Notes under the pieces: model-generated | The model's input: only the letters and a program-made list of their open reading frames with translations | What the model was told of the DNA's origin: nothing | Database searches by the model: none | NCBI GenBank assembly: GCA_020636575.1 | Contig: JACJXP010000001.1 | Coordinates: 930,001-994,000 of the forward strand | Direction: 5' to 3' | DNA length: 64,000 bases | DNA from: Chitinophagales bacterium | GTDB taxonomy: Bacteria > Bacteroidota > Bacteroidia > Chitinophagales > Chitinophagaceae | Shown here: positions 15,289 to 24,007 of the stretch, in pieces | Numbering within the stretch: position 1 is the first letter of the stretch | Layout of the letters: every line of letters begins with the position of its first letter | Position numbers and translations under genes: made by a program

Positions 15289-17445
15289 ATGAAATTATTG
15301 AAGTATGTATTAGTTATCTGTTTTGTTTTTATCAGTGCTGTAGGCCGTGCCGACGAAGGTATGTGGCTCCCGCAATTATTGGCAAAGCTCAATGAAAGCC
15401 ACATGAAGAGCCTGGGGATGAAGATAAGCGCTTCAGATATTTATAGTGTAAACAAAGGAAGCCTGAAAGATGCTATTGTAAGCTTTGGTGGTTTTTGTAC
15501 GGGTGAGGTAATATCTGATAAAGGGTTGGTGTTAACGAACCACCATTGTGGTTTTGGTTCTATACAAGATCATTCCACCCTGGACCATAATTATATAAGG
15601 GATGGTTTTTGGGCAAAGAACCACGGAGAAGAAATTCCCAATCCCGGCCTGTTTGTAACTTTTATTGTGCGTATTGAAGATGTAAGTAATAAAGTATTGG
15701 CCGGCGTAAAGGATGAAATGAGTGAAAACGAAAGACAATCACAGATAGACAAGAATATTGCTGCCATCCGGAAGGGTGTAAAAAAGGAAGATTACCAGGA
15801 TAGTTTTATTCGTGGCTTTTTTGAAGGCAACCAGTATTTCATGTTTGTAACAGAAACTTACCGGGATGTAAGACTGGTAGGTGCGCCACCATCAGCCATC
15901 GGTAATTTTGGAAAAGATACCGACAACTGGATCTGGCCACGCCACACAGGTGATTTTTCTATGTTCCGCATTTATGCCGGAAAGGATAATAAACCGGCCG
16001 CTTACTCTCCGGATAATGTGCCTTATGTTCCTAAGCGTTCATTAGCGATATCTATGGACGGCGTAAAAGAAGGGGACTTTACTATGGTGTTTGGTTTCCC
16101 GGGAAGAACGATGGAATACCTCCACTCAGCAGCCGTAGACCAAACAGTAAGAGTGAACGATCCAACCAAGATCGCCATAAGGGACAAAGCGCTGGCAGTA
16201 ATTGATGGTTATATGCGTAAGGATGAGCAGATCAAGATACAATATGCTTCCAAGTATGCGGGCATTTCAAACGCATGGAAAAAATGGCAGGGCGAAGTAC
16301 TGGGACTTACTAAAACAAATGCGGTTGCTAAAAAACAGGCTTATGAAGCGGAGTTTCAAAAAAGAGTGAATGCTAATGGCGCACTCAAATCAAAATATGG
16401 CGATTTGTTGCAACAACTGGAATTGGCCTATAAGGAACTGGAGCCACTGGGTTTGCAACGGGACTATTTCAATGAGGTTTTTAGCAAAATAGAACTGTTC
16501 AGTATTTCTTCCCAGCTAAACCAGGCAATGAATGCGCAGGGAAAAGATAATTATGAGACCATATTAAAAAGAACACAAGACCGGCTAAAAGGGATTTATG
16601 AGGAATACAATGCAGAAGTAGACCGGAAGCTCTTTGCGGCACTAATGGAAGTGTTTTACCAGGGCTTACAGGATTACAAACTACCAGACAGCTTTACCAA
16701 ACTTTTGAAAGACGCAGGCGGCGATTTTAATAAAATGGCTGAAAATATATATGCTGCTACAACAATGGATGAAGAACAGAAAACATTGGGAGCATTAGAA
16801 ACAGATGCCAAAACAAGACTGGAACAGCACAAAACAGATGTGGCTGCCAATCTTTTCAGCGACCTGCTGACCTATTTCTCTACTACGGTTTCCGGGCAGC
16901 TTAATGAGGCCCAGGATAAGATCAACCGCCTGCAGCGGGACTATATGAGGGCACAAATGGAGGTTTTCAGGGAAAAAACTTTCTATCCTGACGCCAACAG
17001 CACCATGCGGGTCACTTATGGGAAAGCGATGAGTTATGAACCCAGAGATGCCGTGAAATATGAAATTTATACCTACCTCGACGGGGTGATGGAAAAGTAT
17101 AAACCCGGTGATTATGAGTTTGATGTGCCGGAAAAACTACGAGAGCTGTACGCTAAAAAGGATTACGGAAAATATGGCGCAAACGGAAAAATGCCGGTCT
17201 GTTTTATTGCCCGGAACCATACTACGGGCGGAAATTCAGGCAGCCCGGCGCTGGACGCCTATGGCAACCTGATCGGCCTCAATTTCGACAGGGCCTGGGA
17301 GGGAACCATGAGTGATATCAACTATGATCCCTCTATTTGCCGCAATATCATGGTAGATATTCGCTATATCTTATTTATAGTAGATAAATACGCCGGGGCC
17401 GGCCATTTGGTAAAGGAAATGAAGCTGATCAGCAAGAAGAAATAG
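15289..17445 (+). CDS. S46 dipeptidyl-peptidase, DPP11-type
   Basis: 718 residues. A signal peptide (cleavage near VGRA) is followed by the mature start DEGMWLP, typical of periplasmic S46 enzymes. The chymotrypsin-like triad is seen as His in TNHHCGFGS, Asp in DTDNWIWPRHTG and Ser in GGNSGSPAL (Ser650), split by a long helical insertion. Eighteen residues after the Ser is Arg668 (NFDRAWEG). In Porphyromonas DPP11 the equivalent Arg673 selects Asp/Glu at P1, whereas DPP7 has Gly there. This enzyme therefore probably removes N-terminal dipeptides ending in an acidic residue. A terminator follows at 17467. Confidence 0.92.
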   Translation: MKLLKYVLVICFVFISAVGRADEGMWLPQLLAKLNESHMKSLGMKISASDIYSVNKGSLKDAIVSFGGFCTGEVISDKGLVLTNHHCGFGSIQDHSTLDHNYIRDGFWAKNHGEEIPNPGLFVTFIVRIEDVSNKVLAGVKDEMSENERQSQIDKNIAAIRKGVKKEDYQDSFIRGFFEGNQYFMFVTETYRDVRLVGAPPSAIGNFGKDTDNWIWPRHTGDFSMFRIYAGKDNKPAAYSPDNVPYVPKRSLAISMDGVKEGDFTMVFGFPGRTMEYLHSAAVDQTVRVNDPTKIAIRDKALAVIDGYMRKDEQIKIQYASKYAGISNAWKKWQGEVLGLTKTNAVAKKQAYEAEFQKRVNANGALKSKYGDLLQQLELAYKELEPLGLQRDYFNEVFSKIELFSISSQLNQAMNAQGKDNYETILKRTQDRLKGIYEEYNAEVDRKLFAALMEVFYQGLQDYKLPDSFTKLLKDAGGDFNKMAENIYAATTMDEEQKTLGALETDAKTRLEQHKTDVAANLFSDLLTYFSTTVSGQLNEAQDKINRLQRDYMRAQMEVFREKTFYPDANSTMRVTYGKAMSYEPRDAVKYEIYTYLDGVMEKYKPGDYEFDVPEKLRELYAKKDYGKYGANGKMPVCFIARNHTTGGNSGSPALDAYGNLIGLNFDRAWEGTMSDINYDPSICRNIMVDIRYILFIVDKYAGAGHLVKEMKLISKKK

Positions 17446-17466
17446 TCCCCGGATCAAAACACCTTG

Positions 17467-17492
17467 AAATGCCCGCCCGCCGGGCATTTTTT
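17467..17492 (+). terminator. Intrinsic terminator of the S46 peptidase gene
   Basis: AAATGCCCG / CGGGCATTT stem (17467-17475 with 17481-17489), 5-nt loop, then a T-run. Confidence 0.85.
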
Positions 17493-17572
17493 ATATATTT
17501 TCCACAGTTTTTCCCCTATTTTTGCCCCCCGAATTCCGAAAAACTTTCGGGAATAAAAATACAAGTACTACT

Positions 17573-19723
17573 ATGTCTATTATTCAGGATATCAGGGAAA
17601 AGTATGCAAAATTGACCGTTGCGGTTATTGCTATAGCATTGCTCGGTTTTGTGCTTACAGATTACTTTTCCAGTAAAGCAAGAAGTGGTGGCGGCATGGG
17701 CTCTACCGTTGTTGGCAGGGTGAATGGAAAAAAGATCGACGATAAAGATTTCAGAAAAAAGGTAGAGATCACCCAAAACAATCTTTCACAACAAGGCTAC
17801 CCCTCGGATATGGCTTTTTCACAGGCGCTTGAGCAAATGTGGAACCAGGAAGTAGAAAGAATAGTACTGCAGGAGCAGTATGATAAATTAGGAATTGTTG
17901 TTGGCAAAAAAGAATTGAACGACCTGCTTTATGGCCCGCAGCCATCCAGCATTGCACAACAATACCTGATGCCGCAAGGACAACCGTATGATCCTACACA
18001 GGTATTACAAACCGTTACACAAATAAGAAAGCAGGGAACGGCAGAACAAAAAAACCAGTTGAACGAGTTGCTGGAGTATATAGTACAGGAACGTTTGAAA
18101 GAAAAGTTCAACGCCATGCTGGCCAATAGCTCTAACCAGCCCCGCTGGAGAGTGGAAAAACAAATTGCAGATAACAGCCAGGTGGCCAACATTTCTTATG
18201 TGTCTGAAAGTTATGCCAGCCAGCCCGACAGTTTATATAAAGTAGAGGACAAGGAAATTGCTGATTATGTTTCTAAACATAAAACACAATTCAAACAAAA
18301 AGAAAGCCGCAGCATTAACTATGTAACGTTTAGTGCGGCACCGAGTTCTGCAGACAGCCTTGAGGTTAAAAAAAGACTCAACGAATTAAGGCCTGCATTT
18401 GATAGTACCAATAATATTGAGCTTTATCTTGCCGGAGAAGGGGTTTCTAATTTTTATGATGGATACAAAAGTGGCAGCCAGATACAATCTGCATTCAAAG
18501 ATTCTATTACCCGCCTGCCCATAGGCGGCATTTATGGTCCTTTTCTTGAAAACGGAAACTTCGTTTTGGCGAAACTGTTAGGAGCAAAACAAATGCCCGA
18601 TACGGTAAAGGTTCGCCATATACTCATCGGTACAATGCAAAGAGATCCGCAAAGCGGCCAAATGTACCCGATAAGAGATACCACAACCGCTTACAAACTT
18701 TGCGACAGTATCCGTAATGAAATTGCAAAAGGGTCCAATTTCGATTCACTTTGTTTGAAGTTTTCTGACGACCCGGGCAAAAACGATCAGCAGGGAAATT
18801 TCACAGGTGGCGTATATGACAATGTTCCTTCCGGACAAATGGTTCCTACGTTCAACGATTTCATCTTCCTGAACCCTCCGGGCAGCAAGGGAATTGTAAA
18901 AACAACATACGGCTATCACTATATAGAGGTATTGTCTCACAAAGGCAGCGGGATGGGTTATAAAATAGCCGAGCTACCCAAAGAGATCATCGCCAGCCAG
19001 GAAACCGATAATGCAGCGCTAAACGCCGCCAATAGTTTCTTTGGCGACAGCCCGGACCAGCAGGCTTATGATAATACCTATGAGCAAAAGCTAAAACCAC
19101 AAGGCAAACAAAAAGGAGTAGCTACAGATATAAAGCCGGTGAGTTCTGATATAAGGGGGCTTGGTTCTTCCAGGACATTGGTAAGAAATATTTATGAAGC
19201 TAAAAAAGGCGAAGTGATCAGGCCTGAAAGAGTTGGAGATAATTATGTGGTGGCCGTTGTAACAGAAGTTTTTGAAGACGGCACACAAGGTGTAAACACA
19301 GCAAGGCCATTGGTGGAACCAATATTACGCAACAAGAAAAAGGCACAAGTATTAATAACAAAGATCGGGAAGATCACCACCCTGGAAGCCGCTTCGGCTG
19401 CAATGGGGGGCAAGCAAATCGAAGGCGCAGATAGCCTCCGTATTTCAAACAGCCCGGTTTTGGGATATGAACCCCGGGTGATAGGCGCAGCATTTAATCC
19501 AAACAACAAAGGAAAAGTGGTTCCCGAAGCAATAGAGGGAGTTAACGGAGTGTATGTAGTGAGAGTAGATAGCACCGGTGCTACTGCGGTAATGGAGGGA
19601 AGTGTTACAGAAAGACGCCAGGCTGATTACACAAGAATGAAACAGGCAACATACCCGTATATTCTTATCAATACATTAAAAGAGGCGGCGACAATTAAAG
19701 ATAACAGGGCAAAAAGATATTAA
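17573..19723 (+). CDS. PpiD/SurA-like periplasmic foldase (PpiC-type rotamase)
   Basis: 716 residues from ATG 17573 (MSIIQDIREKYAKL). A TTG at 17522 would add residues of no family character. One N-terminal membrane helix (about residues 15-33) anchors a periplasmic body. A SurA_N-like chaperone region with VNGKKIDDKDFRKK follows, and a parvulin rotamase domain sits around residues 330-460 (VKVRHILIG, FDSLCLKFSDDPG, YGYHYIEV). A second, degenerate rotamase-like region follows. By homology it assists folding of exported and outer-membrane proteins. Terminators on both sides suggest a monocistronic unit. Confidence 0.9.
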   Translation: MSIIQDIREKYAKLTVAVIAIALLGFVLTDYFSSKARSGGGMGSTVVGRVNGKKIDDKDFRKKVEITQNNLSQQGYPSDMAFSQALEQMWNQEVERIVLQEQYDKLGIVVGKKELNDLLYGPQPSSIAQQYLMPQGQPYDPTQVLQTVTQIRKQGTAEQKNQLNELLEYIVQERLKEKFNAMLANSSNQPRWRVEKQIADNSQVANISYVSESYASQPDSLYKVEDKEIADYVSKHKTQFKQKESRSINYVTFSAAPSSADSLEVKKRLNELRPAFDSTNNIELYLAGEGVSNFYDGYKSGSQIQSAFKDSITRLPIGGIYGPFLENGNFVLAKLLGAKQMPDTVKVRHILIGTMQRDPQSGQMYPIRDTTTAYKLCDSIRNEIAKGSNFDSLCLKFSDDPGKNDQQGNFTGGVYDNVPSGQMVPTFNDFIFLNPPGSKGIVKTTYGYHYIEVLSHKGSGMGYKIAELPKEIIASQETDNAALNAANSFFGDSPDQQAYDNTYEQKLKPQGKQKGVATDIKPVSSDIRGLGSSRTLVRNIYEAKKGEVIRPERVGDNYVVAVVTEVFEDGTQGVNTARPLVEPILRNKKKAQVLITKIGKITTLEAASAAMGGKQIEGADSLRISNSPVLGYEPRVIGAAFNPNNKGKVVPEAIEGVNGVYVVRVDSTGATAVMEGSVTERRQADYTRMKQATYPYILINTLKEAATIKDNRAKRY

Positions 19724-19750
19724 AGGATCTCAGAACCAAAACCCGCTGTT

Positions 19751-19780
19751 GTCCCGCACCATTAAAGTGCGGGACTTTTG
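19751..19780 (+). terminator. Intrinsic terminator of the foldase gene
   Basis: Perfect 9-bp stem GTCCCGCAC / GTGCGGGAC with a 7-nt loop and four T. Confidence 0.85.
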
Positions 19781-19834
19781 TTTACAGATGTCGTAAACAG
19801 GATGGCGGGTTGTTTTGTTAATTTTACAGAACAA

Positions 19835-20341
19835 ATGACAGAACCCATAATAAATAAAGTGGCTGAAAGCGGCCTTGTGACCATTGATCTTGAAAAGTGG
19901 TATCCTAAAGGAGAAACCGCCGTGTTTGATCTGAAGGACCATTTATTTATGCAAATGATCCTTAAGGAAAAAGAGTTCCGGGAAGCACTGAAAAACACTG
20001 ACTGGTCCGCTTACCGGGACAAATATGTGGCGCTAACCTGTTCTGCGGATGCCATTATTCCTGTTTGGGCATGGATGCTGGCGGCAAGCTACCTGCAACC
20101 AGAGGCAAAAGAAATAGTAATGGGCGATGAACAGGAGCTTCACAAAAGATTGTTTTTAAAAAACCTTTCTGCTATAGATGTAAATGAGTATGCAGACAAA
20201 AGAGTTGTGATAAAGGGTTGCGGAGAAACACCGATCGAAGATTATGTGTATATGGAGATCACTAAAATGCTGCGGCCTGTTGCCAAAAGCATTATGTATG
20301 GGGAACCCTGCAGCACCGTTCCCGTTTTCAAGAAAAAATGA
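19835..20341 (+). CDS. DUF2480 family protein
   Basis: 168 residues from ATG 19835 (MTEPIINKVAESGLVTIDLE). Conserved marks of this Bacteroidota family are visible: WSAYRDKYVALTCSADAI, IPVWAWM and KGCGETPIEDYVYMEITK. It is cytosolic with no signal peptide, and its function is unknown. The stop codon abuts the corA stop codon, so the two genes converge without spacing. Confidence 0.85.
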   Translation: MTEPIINKVAESGLVTIDLEKWYPKGETAVFDLKDHLFMQMILKEKEFREALKNTDWSAYRDKYVALTCSADAIIPVWAWMLAASYLQPEAKEIVMGDEQELHKRLFLKNLSAIDVNEYADKRVVIKGCGETPIEDYVYMEITKMLRPVAKSIMYGEPCSTVPVFKKK

Positions 20342-21454
20342 TCAGAACCATCCCCGGCTACGGAAGATGCGCAACATCCAGAGAGGAATGATGAGCATGA
20401 AAGCCATGGCGATCCAAAAACCCCAATGATCTTTTAATAAGGGAACGTTTTCAAAATTCATCCCGAAAATACCACCAATTACTGTGGCCGGCGCCAGCAG
20501 GCAGGTAACAATAGCCATCACCTTCATCACTTCGTTCATCTTGAGATTCACATTGTTTATATGTAAGTCCTGCAAGCTCACAATAACATCACGGTAGTTT
20601 TCTAATAAGTCGATAGCCTGTATAATGTGGTCATAAACATCCTTATAATACTTGGTATAACGATCCTCCAGTAGATCGCTTTCGCTTCTTATAAATCCAT
20701 TCACCACCTCTCTTACAGGAATAAAATTTCTCTTTAAGATGATCAGCTCTTTTCGCAGGTTGGTAATGTCGGTTATAGCACGGGGGTTATGGCCCCTTGC
20801 CACCACTTCTTCCACATCTTCAATGCGGCCCCCCAATTTTTCCATCACCAGGAAATAGTGGTCAACAATAGTATCTAAAAGTGTATAGCACAAATATTCG
20901 GCACTTCCCTGCCTTAATTTGGTGTTAGACATTTTTAGTTTCTCCCGAACCGTGTTGAAGACATCCCTTCTGGGGTCTTCCTGGAAGCTGATAACAGTGT
21001 TCTTACATAAAACAATACTGATCTGTTCCTGCTCTACAGAAAAATTCTCATCATCATAGTATAGCATGTTCAGTAAACAGAATATGGTGTTCTCGGTTTC
21101 ATCCAGTTTTGGGCGCTGATTGATACTAAGAATATCTTCAATAAAAAGAGGATGAATATCATAGTGGTTACAAACCGCTTCCACATCTGCTTTTCGTAAT
21201 CCATCAATATTTACCCAGGTAGTATTTTCGTTATCCTTGAATGAAAAAATCTTCCGAACGGAGTCAAATTCGTTTACCTCAAAACGTTCGGCGTTATAAT
21301 CATATACAAATATTCTTACACTTTCAGCTTCTTCTCTCTGGGGTATAACGGTAGGGTTAACCGAAAGTATCTCTTTTGTTCGCTTGGCTGTGAAAAGGTT
21401 GGGGAGGTATAAATACTTCAGATACTTTTCCGGCCTTAGCTTATTCATATTCAT
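20342..21454 (-). CDS. corA: CorA-family magnesium/cobalt transporter
   Basis: 370 residues. A long cytosolic alpha/beta and helical N domain leads to two C-terminal membrane helices. The pore signature GMN is in IFGMNFENVPLL, and a second helix ends in a basic tail (LRIFRSRGWF). CorA forms pentameric Mg2+/Co2+ channels in the inner membrane. It is downstream of the helical-repeat gene at 21488 with 33 bp between them and may share its transcript. Confidence 0.93.
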   Translation of the reverse strand: MNMNKLRPEKYLKYLYLPNLFTAKRTKEILSVNPTVIPQREEAESVRIFVYDYNAERFEVNEFDSVRKIFSFKDNENTTWVNIDGLRKADVEAVCNHYDIHPLFIEDILSINQRPKLDETENTIFCLLNMLYYDDENFSVEQEQISIVLCKNTVISFQEDPRRDVFNTVREKLKMSNTKLRQGSAEYLCYTLLDTIVDHYFLVMEKLGGRIEDVEEVVARGHNPRAITDITNLRKELIILKRNFIPVREVVNGFIRSESDLLEDRYTKYYKDVYDHIIQAIDLLENYRDVIVSLQDLHINNVNLKMNEVMKVMAIVTCLLAPATVIGGIFGMNFENVPLLKDHWGFWIAMAFMLIIPLWMLRIFRSRGWF

Positions 21455-21487
21455 ATCAGAAAGTTACCAAAAAATATGAGTGCTTTT

Positions 21488-23047
21488 CTAACGTACCACC
21501 CGTCGCTTGTGTTTCAGGTATTTTTGATGAATGACAGACTCCATAGTAGTACCCGAAACCTTTGACTCCACCCAGGAAATTATATCCAGGTAAGCAAAGG
21601 CCCGGGTTTGAAACCTGTCATTTTCCAGGTGCTTAATAGTGTTTAGAAACTTCTCCAGCTCTGGCTTCAGTTGCCTTGTAGAAAGTTTAATTGATTGACG
21701 AAGAAACCGGAAGATCGCCTCTTCCACGGCGGTAAGGTTTTTCATCTTTGCCATAAAACGGTATACTGATTTTGTTAATGACTCCATCAGCATATCGTTT
21801 CCCAGTTCATAGTGTGCCAGCAAATGTACAAGACGGGCATAGCATTGCAGATCATGCCTTAGGTTAGTATTATCATGAATAATGTTTTGTAAATAATCAA
21901 TACAACGGTTAAAATCACCACTTCCAAAATACAGCACCGCAAACTTATAATTGAGTACCATGATGCGATGACTATCTAAAAAAAGCCGATAACCCTCAAG
22001 TTCTTTTTCTATGTTAGGGACAAGCTTTAAACCTTCTTTAAATGTACCTTGTATAAAATGACGGTTTATCTGGGCCTGGCTAATGTAGATAAATGCCTGT
22101 ATCCTGAAGTTATCATTATCCCGCACCCTTTCGGTTTGTGCTACTGCTTCAAATTTTTTAAGTGTGGGATCAAATTTTCTGAAGTTGCGCAGATCAAAAT
22201 GTGCATTCAATAAATAATGGAGACCCTTAATATAAAATCCGGTTTCTACCCGTTTCATTATCGGCTCCTTTTCGAATAAATCAACCCATTTTTGTGTATA
22301 TCGATAGTATTGTAAAAAGTCTTGTTTAATAAAGGCATACCATGTATAACATTGGTATAAATATAACCGCTCATAAAAGCCGGTTTGTGAAAAAACATGA
22401 TCCGGCAAACTGGCTTTCATGAATCTGCGTATGCTTTCTTCATCCTCTGCATTGCGGGCATGGCCATGCTGAACAAACCAGCTGAAAAGCTTTAGAGCAA
22501 GATTAGAAAGTCTTGCCACCATATCAATATGCTTGCTTACATCAATAGCTTCACCGGCTAAAATATCAGATCGGCTCTCGATATTTCGGGTAATGTGGAG
22601 ACTTTCAATCCTCTTTTCCAGGGCAATCAGCTGCGGCAAAAAATTGAACTTCTGGTTTGCCATAGCGGTTTCCTTTGCTTTTTCCGCTATTCTGAGACTT
22701 TGCATAAAAAGCCCCTTTTTGTAAAGGATATGGGCATAATCGAATTGCTCATTAAGCTGAAGATCAATACTGTCTGCACTTTTCAGCAACCTCAAACTGG
22801 CCAGTATCTGCCGGTAAAGATGTTGTTTCAGGTTAGAGAGCCTTGGTTTGGTAAGATCATCCAGCTTTTTTAAAAGAGCATTTTCATCATACTGCCTTTG
22901 TTTATCAATTGCATCAAAAAGCCGGACGATCTTCAGATCCTCTTTTCCCGAGCTCCGGGTTATATAAAGCTTGAAGTGTCTTTTTTCAGCCTTTTCCAGG
23001 GATTTTATAAGTTGAAATAATATATCGGTTGTGCGGTTGGACATCAT
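21488..23047 (-). CDS. Large all-helical repeat protein of unknown function
   Basis: 519 residues, starting at ATG 23047 or 23044 (MMSNRTTDILFQLIKSLEK); a GTG at 23098 would add 17. It is entirely helical and rich in Leu, Lys and Arg, with TPR-like segments (YDYAHILYKKGLFMQSLRIA-type pattern near residue 120, and FGSGDFNRCIDYLQNI near 400). There is no signal peptide or membrane helix, so it is probably cytosolic. It is a recognisable Bacteroidota conserved protein without an assigned function. Upstream of corA on the same strand. Confidence 0.75.
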   Translation of the reverse strand: MMSNRTTDILFQLIKSLEKAEKRHFKLYITRSSGKEDLKIVRLFDAIDKQRQYDENALLKKLDDLTKPRLSNLKQHLYRQILASLRLLKSADSIDLQLNEQFDYAHILYKKGLFMQSLRIAEKAKETAMANQKFNFLPQLIALEKRIESLHITRNIESRSDILAGEAIDVSKHIDMVARLSNLALKLFSWFVQHGHARNAEDEESIRRFMKASLPDHVFSQTGFYERLYLYQCYTWYAFIKQDFLQYYRYTQKWVDLFEKEPIMKRVETGFYIKGLHYLLNAHFDLRNFRKFDPTLKKFEAVAQTERVRDNDNFRIQAFIYISQAQINRHFIQGTFKEGLKLVPNIEKELEGYRLFLDSHRIMVLNYKFAVLYFGSGDFNRCIDYLQNIIHDNTNLRHDLQCYARLVHLLAHYELGNDMLMESLTKSVYRFMAKMKNLTAVEEAIFRFLRQSIKLSTRQLKPELEKFLNTIKHLENDRFQTRAFAYLDIISWVESKVSGTTMESVIHQKYLKHKRRVVR

Positions 23048-23133
23048 AAGGTGTTTTACCTGAAACTCCCTGCCAGCAAGGGTTTTGGCAACTACCACAC
23101 CCCTTAGGCATAATAGAAAGATGCCCTAATTGG

Positions 23134-23165
23134 TTTGAAGGATAATTTGCCGCCCCCTAATTTTG
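23134..23165 (+). promoter_or_regulatory. Bacteroidota-type promoter for a candidate small RNA
   Basis: TTTG (23134-23137), 20 bp, then TAATTTTG (23158-23165). This is a full match to the -33 TTTG / -7 TAnnTTTG arrangement of Bacteroidota sigma-ABfr promoters and the best promoter in the window. No protein gene begins downstream within the first 150 bp. Confidence 0.6.
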
Positions 23166-23184
23166 ACTCAGGAAGAAAAAATAA

Positions 23185-23317
23185 GGCAAAGCAATCGTTA
23201 AGAGGCAAGCAGCAAGCAGTCAGAGGTCAAAGATAAAGCCAAAATTCTTCCAGAAGCCGGAAACGGCGATCAACACTACTCTTAAGAATTTTTCATATGG
23301 CAAGCAATCGTTAGAGG
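23185..23317 (+). repeat. Direct repeat inside the candidate small RNA
   Basis: GGCAAAGCAATCGTTAAGAG plus G (23185-23205) and GGCAAGCAATCGTTAGAGG (23299-23317) differ only by two single-A indels. The spacing is 114 bp start to start. Confidence 0.7.
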
Positions 23318-23347
23318 TCAGTCCGTTTCTACGGAAGGACCTTTTTT
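23316..23347 (+). terminator. Intrinsic terminator of the candidate small RNA
   Basis: GGTC-AG-TCCGT / ACGGA-AG-GACC stem with loop TTCT and six T. The minus strand has no T-run after the stem, so it works only in the plus direction. The nearest upstream plus-strand protein gene ends at 20341. Confidence 0.8.
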
Positions 23348-23473
23348 GTTTTAAAGGCCCGCTAAAATAGAATATTCCCGCTTCAGGCAAAACTTTTTAC
23401 CCTCTTTTTTATTTATATCCTTTCCACCGGCCATTTCATGATTTGCTATATTCATGCCCTGAAACATAGTAAA

Positions 23474-23962
23474 ATGGCTATCAGGATCTTCATAACAGGC
23501 GGCACTTTTGACAAAGAATACAATGAAATTACGGGGCAGCTTTTTTTTAAGGACACACACATGCAAGAGTTGCTGGAGAAGGGACGCAACAAAGTACCGG
23601 TTGAAATAAGGACACTAATGATGATCGATAGTATGGAGATGAGTGATGAAGACCGTGAGCTGATCGCCTACCAATGTAATAATTGTGATGAATCGCAGAT
23701 CGTTATTACCCATGGCACTGATACAATGGCTGAAACGGCTACTCTTTTGGCAAAAAGAGTTAAGAATAAGGTAGTGATACTTACGGGCGCCATGATCCCT
23801 ATTAAGTTTGGTAGTTCAGACGGGCTTTTTAACCTGGGCAGTGCCCTTGCTTTTGCACAAACCCTTTCACCCGGAGTTTATGTTGCCATGAATGGCCGTT
23901 ATTTTACATGGGATAATGTGAGAAAGAATAAGCAAACAGGAGTGTTTGAAGAAGTAAAATAA
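23474..23962 (+). CDS. Short asparaginase-domain protein
   Basis: 162 residues from ATG 23474 (MAIRIFITGGTFDKEYNEI). It matches only the N-terminal half of L-asparaginases. The first catalytic Thr is in ITGGTFD, and the second Thr-Asp pair is in THGTDTMAET with the Lys in the following helix-strand region. Full-length enzymes are ~330 residues; single-domain versions like this are common and of uncertain activity. The ending (FEEVK) is clean and a terminator follows, so it is not an obvious truncation. An upstream ATG at 23438 is less likely. Confidence 0.82.
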   Translation: MAIRIFITGGTFDKEYNEITGQLFFKDTHMQELLEKGRNKVPVEIRTLMMIDSMEMSDEDRELIAYQCNNCDESQIVITHGTDTMAETATLLAKRVKNKVVILTGAMIPIKFGSSDGLFNLGSALAFAQTLSPGVYVAMNGRYFTWDNVRKNKQTGVFEEVK

Positions 23963-23991
23963 AAAAGCGCCGGTGTTTCCAGCGCTTTTAT
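23963..23991. terminator. Bidirectional terminator
   Basis: AAAAGCGC / GCGCTTTT stem (23963-23970 with 23982-23989) between the convergent asparaginase-domain and OmpA genes, with A/T runs on both sides. Confidence 0.75.
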
Positions 23992-24007
23992 TATGGTTGA
24001 GAAAAAA

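Larger units (their letters stand above)
23170..23347 (+). ncRNA. Candidate free-standing small RNA, ~178 nt
   Basis: The interval begins just after a consensus promoter and ends in a strong plus-strand terminator, with no good reading frame between. Internal structure is visible. A 9-bp stem AAAATTCTT (23241-23249) pairs with AAGAATTTT (23284-23292) and encloses a GCCG-GAAA-CGGC tetraloop hairpin (23256-23267). Two near-copies of GGCAAGCAATCGTTAGAGG lie near the 5' part (23185-23205) and at the terminator base (23299-23317). I do not recognise a known RNA family. A leader/attenuator for the asparaginase-domain gene at 23474 is the alternative. Confidence 0.5.

Noticed and set aside
23474..23962. 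Truncated L-asparaginase pseudogene
   Set aside because: The short form ends cleanly before a terminator, and single-domain members of this family are common. No remnant of the C-terminal domain is found downstream.
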